This document shows, in pieces, positions 63,091 to 64,000 of a stretch of 64,000 nt of DNA (position 1 is its first letter; each line of letters starts with the position of its first letter). Below the pieces are notes generated by a model. That model saw only the letters and a list, made by a program, of their open reading frames with translations. It had not been told where the DNA came from and did no database searches. This DNA is from Pardosa pseudoannulata. Lineage: Eukaryota; Arthropoda; Arachnida; Araneae; Lycosidae. The DNA is taken from contig CM063502.1 of NCBI GenBank assembly GCA_032207245.1, positions 112,184,699 to 112,248,698 of the forward strand. The letters run 5' to 3'. Made by a program: the position numbers and the translations under genes.

Positions 63091-64000
63091 GATTTTTTTT
63101 GTTGTCATTCTGAATGTTTGTAAAATAATTGAAAGCCTTGCTGTCTACTAAAACACATAAACAAGTTACTTCAGAGTTTCGTAACCTTAAAGATGAAAAT
63201 ATTTGGAATGAAAATAGTTTTCACAGTTATTACAATGGTAGAATAAATTATATTAGCCCACTGAATATTTTTTATTTTGCTCTTTTGGTTCACCCTATGT
63301 TACTTTATCAATCCCTGATCTACGGCTTCAAAACAGCTGATCAAAGTCAAAATCACACTCTTCATTGTGTATTGCATACTAACAGGAGATAAAATTTCGT
63401 TCTTTATAAAGGGCCCGTCAAAAAGAGCTAAAATATAGTGGAGGGGGACAAATTCACCCCAGCATTTGAAAATGGTTGCATGCTGAAATTCATGAAAACG
63501 TTATGATGGGTGCTTTGCTACTCTCTTTTTACTAATTATCTTGACCTGAAAAAAATAACGATCATAGATTTAATAAGGCACATTTTATTATTTTCGATGT
63601 TATGAATAACAAAGTAAGGAACAATACTATACACTTTTAGTCAACGATAAATTCCACTGTTCATTTAAGATTTTTATAATTAATTATATAAAATTATCAA
63701 TACAGACATTCAATAAAAGTCTTCTAAAAATCATTCAACCAAATATTAAGCTAACACACTTTATGAATTTTAGTTTAGTGACATTCTTTTTACCAAAAAA
63801 TCAGCGCCTTAAACTATTCATATTTCAGGATATTTAAGATCTTAAAGTATAAGTATAACGTCTTGTATCCAATCAACTTTTTTATTTTAATGTAAATCAA
63901 AATCGTGTTACAATTTTAAGAGATGTTTTACCCTATATAAATAGTTTTATATTTCAAGAATATTTAGCTTTATTTTATCCTTTTATTTATTTTTTTATTG
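63091..64000. other. AT-rich DNA with one uncharacterised open frame
   Basis: An 87-codon plus-strand frame without an ATG start (63129-63392) contains EFRNLKDENIWNENSF and LNIFYFALLVHPMLLYQSLI. No domain is recognised. About 63410-63520 ('aagggcccgtcaaaaagagc', 'gtggagggggacaaattcac') is GC-richer and may be part of a mobile element. Confidence 0.3.

Noticed and set aside
63129..63392. 87-codon frame as a gene
   Set aside because: No ATG start, no recognised domain and no promoter or splice evidence; mentioned only as an uncharacterised frame.

Overview
The window is very AT-rich (roughly three quarters A+T), non-coding animal DNA. I see no intact host protein-coding gene, rRNA operon, functional tRNA or CRISPR array. 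Almost everything I can support is repetitive: broken transposons, short non-autonomous TTAA elements, a 5'-truncated LINE, a tRNA-derived SINE, 5S-rRNA-like fragments, many local tandem arrays with units of about 26 to 470 bp, and about twenty long (TA)n tracts, several continuing into (TG)n. The LINE 3' end (RNase H tail, CCHC knuckle, AACC tail) and the DD41D-type mariner-like transposase resemble copies I associate with spider genomes. An arachnid, probably a spider, is therefore my best guess; this is recognition from memory, not a search.

Layout: 1-7.8 kb is AT-rich with a diverged local repeat (2.4-5.0 kb), one copy of which carries a TTAA insertion, and a foldback MITE (5.85-6.22 kb). 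7.84-8.16 kb is a GC-richer block with 5S-like words. 13.4-15.6 kb holds a TTAA MITE and a mariner-like element with about 200-bp inverted repeats and a dead transposase. 20.4-22.0 kb is a five-copy array of about 310 bp. 23-28.6 kb combines large TA arrays, a duplicated palindrome-rich repeat and a hAT-like element carrying a 5S rRNA pseudogene. 37.5-39.35 kb is a four-copy 467-bp array, followed at once by a deleted mariner, a tRNA-derived SINE, a TTAA MITE and a 345-bp duplication. 44.6-48.25 kb contains a 284-bp inverted repeat around (TA)n, a duplication of about 960 bp, a piggyBac-like remnant and the LINE. 53.3-63.1 kb contains diverged duplications and arrays of about 26, 300, 150 and 199 bp.

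The most informative results are comparisons between copies. Two repeats show a filled and an empty TTAA site side by side. Two repeats show a TA/CA tract expanded in one copy from a short core that other copies still keep. The TTAA elements share the terminal string TTAACAC, and only the one at 46.5-47.6 kb keeps traces of a piggyBac transposase. I found no convincing new multi-gene system.
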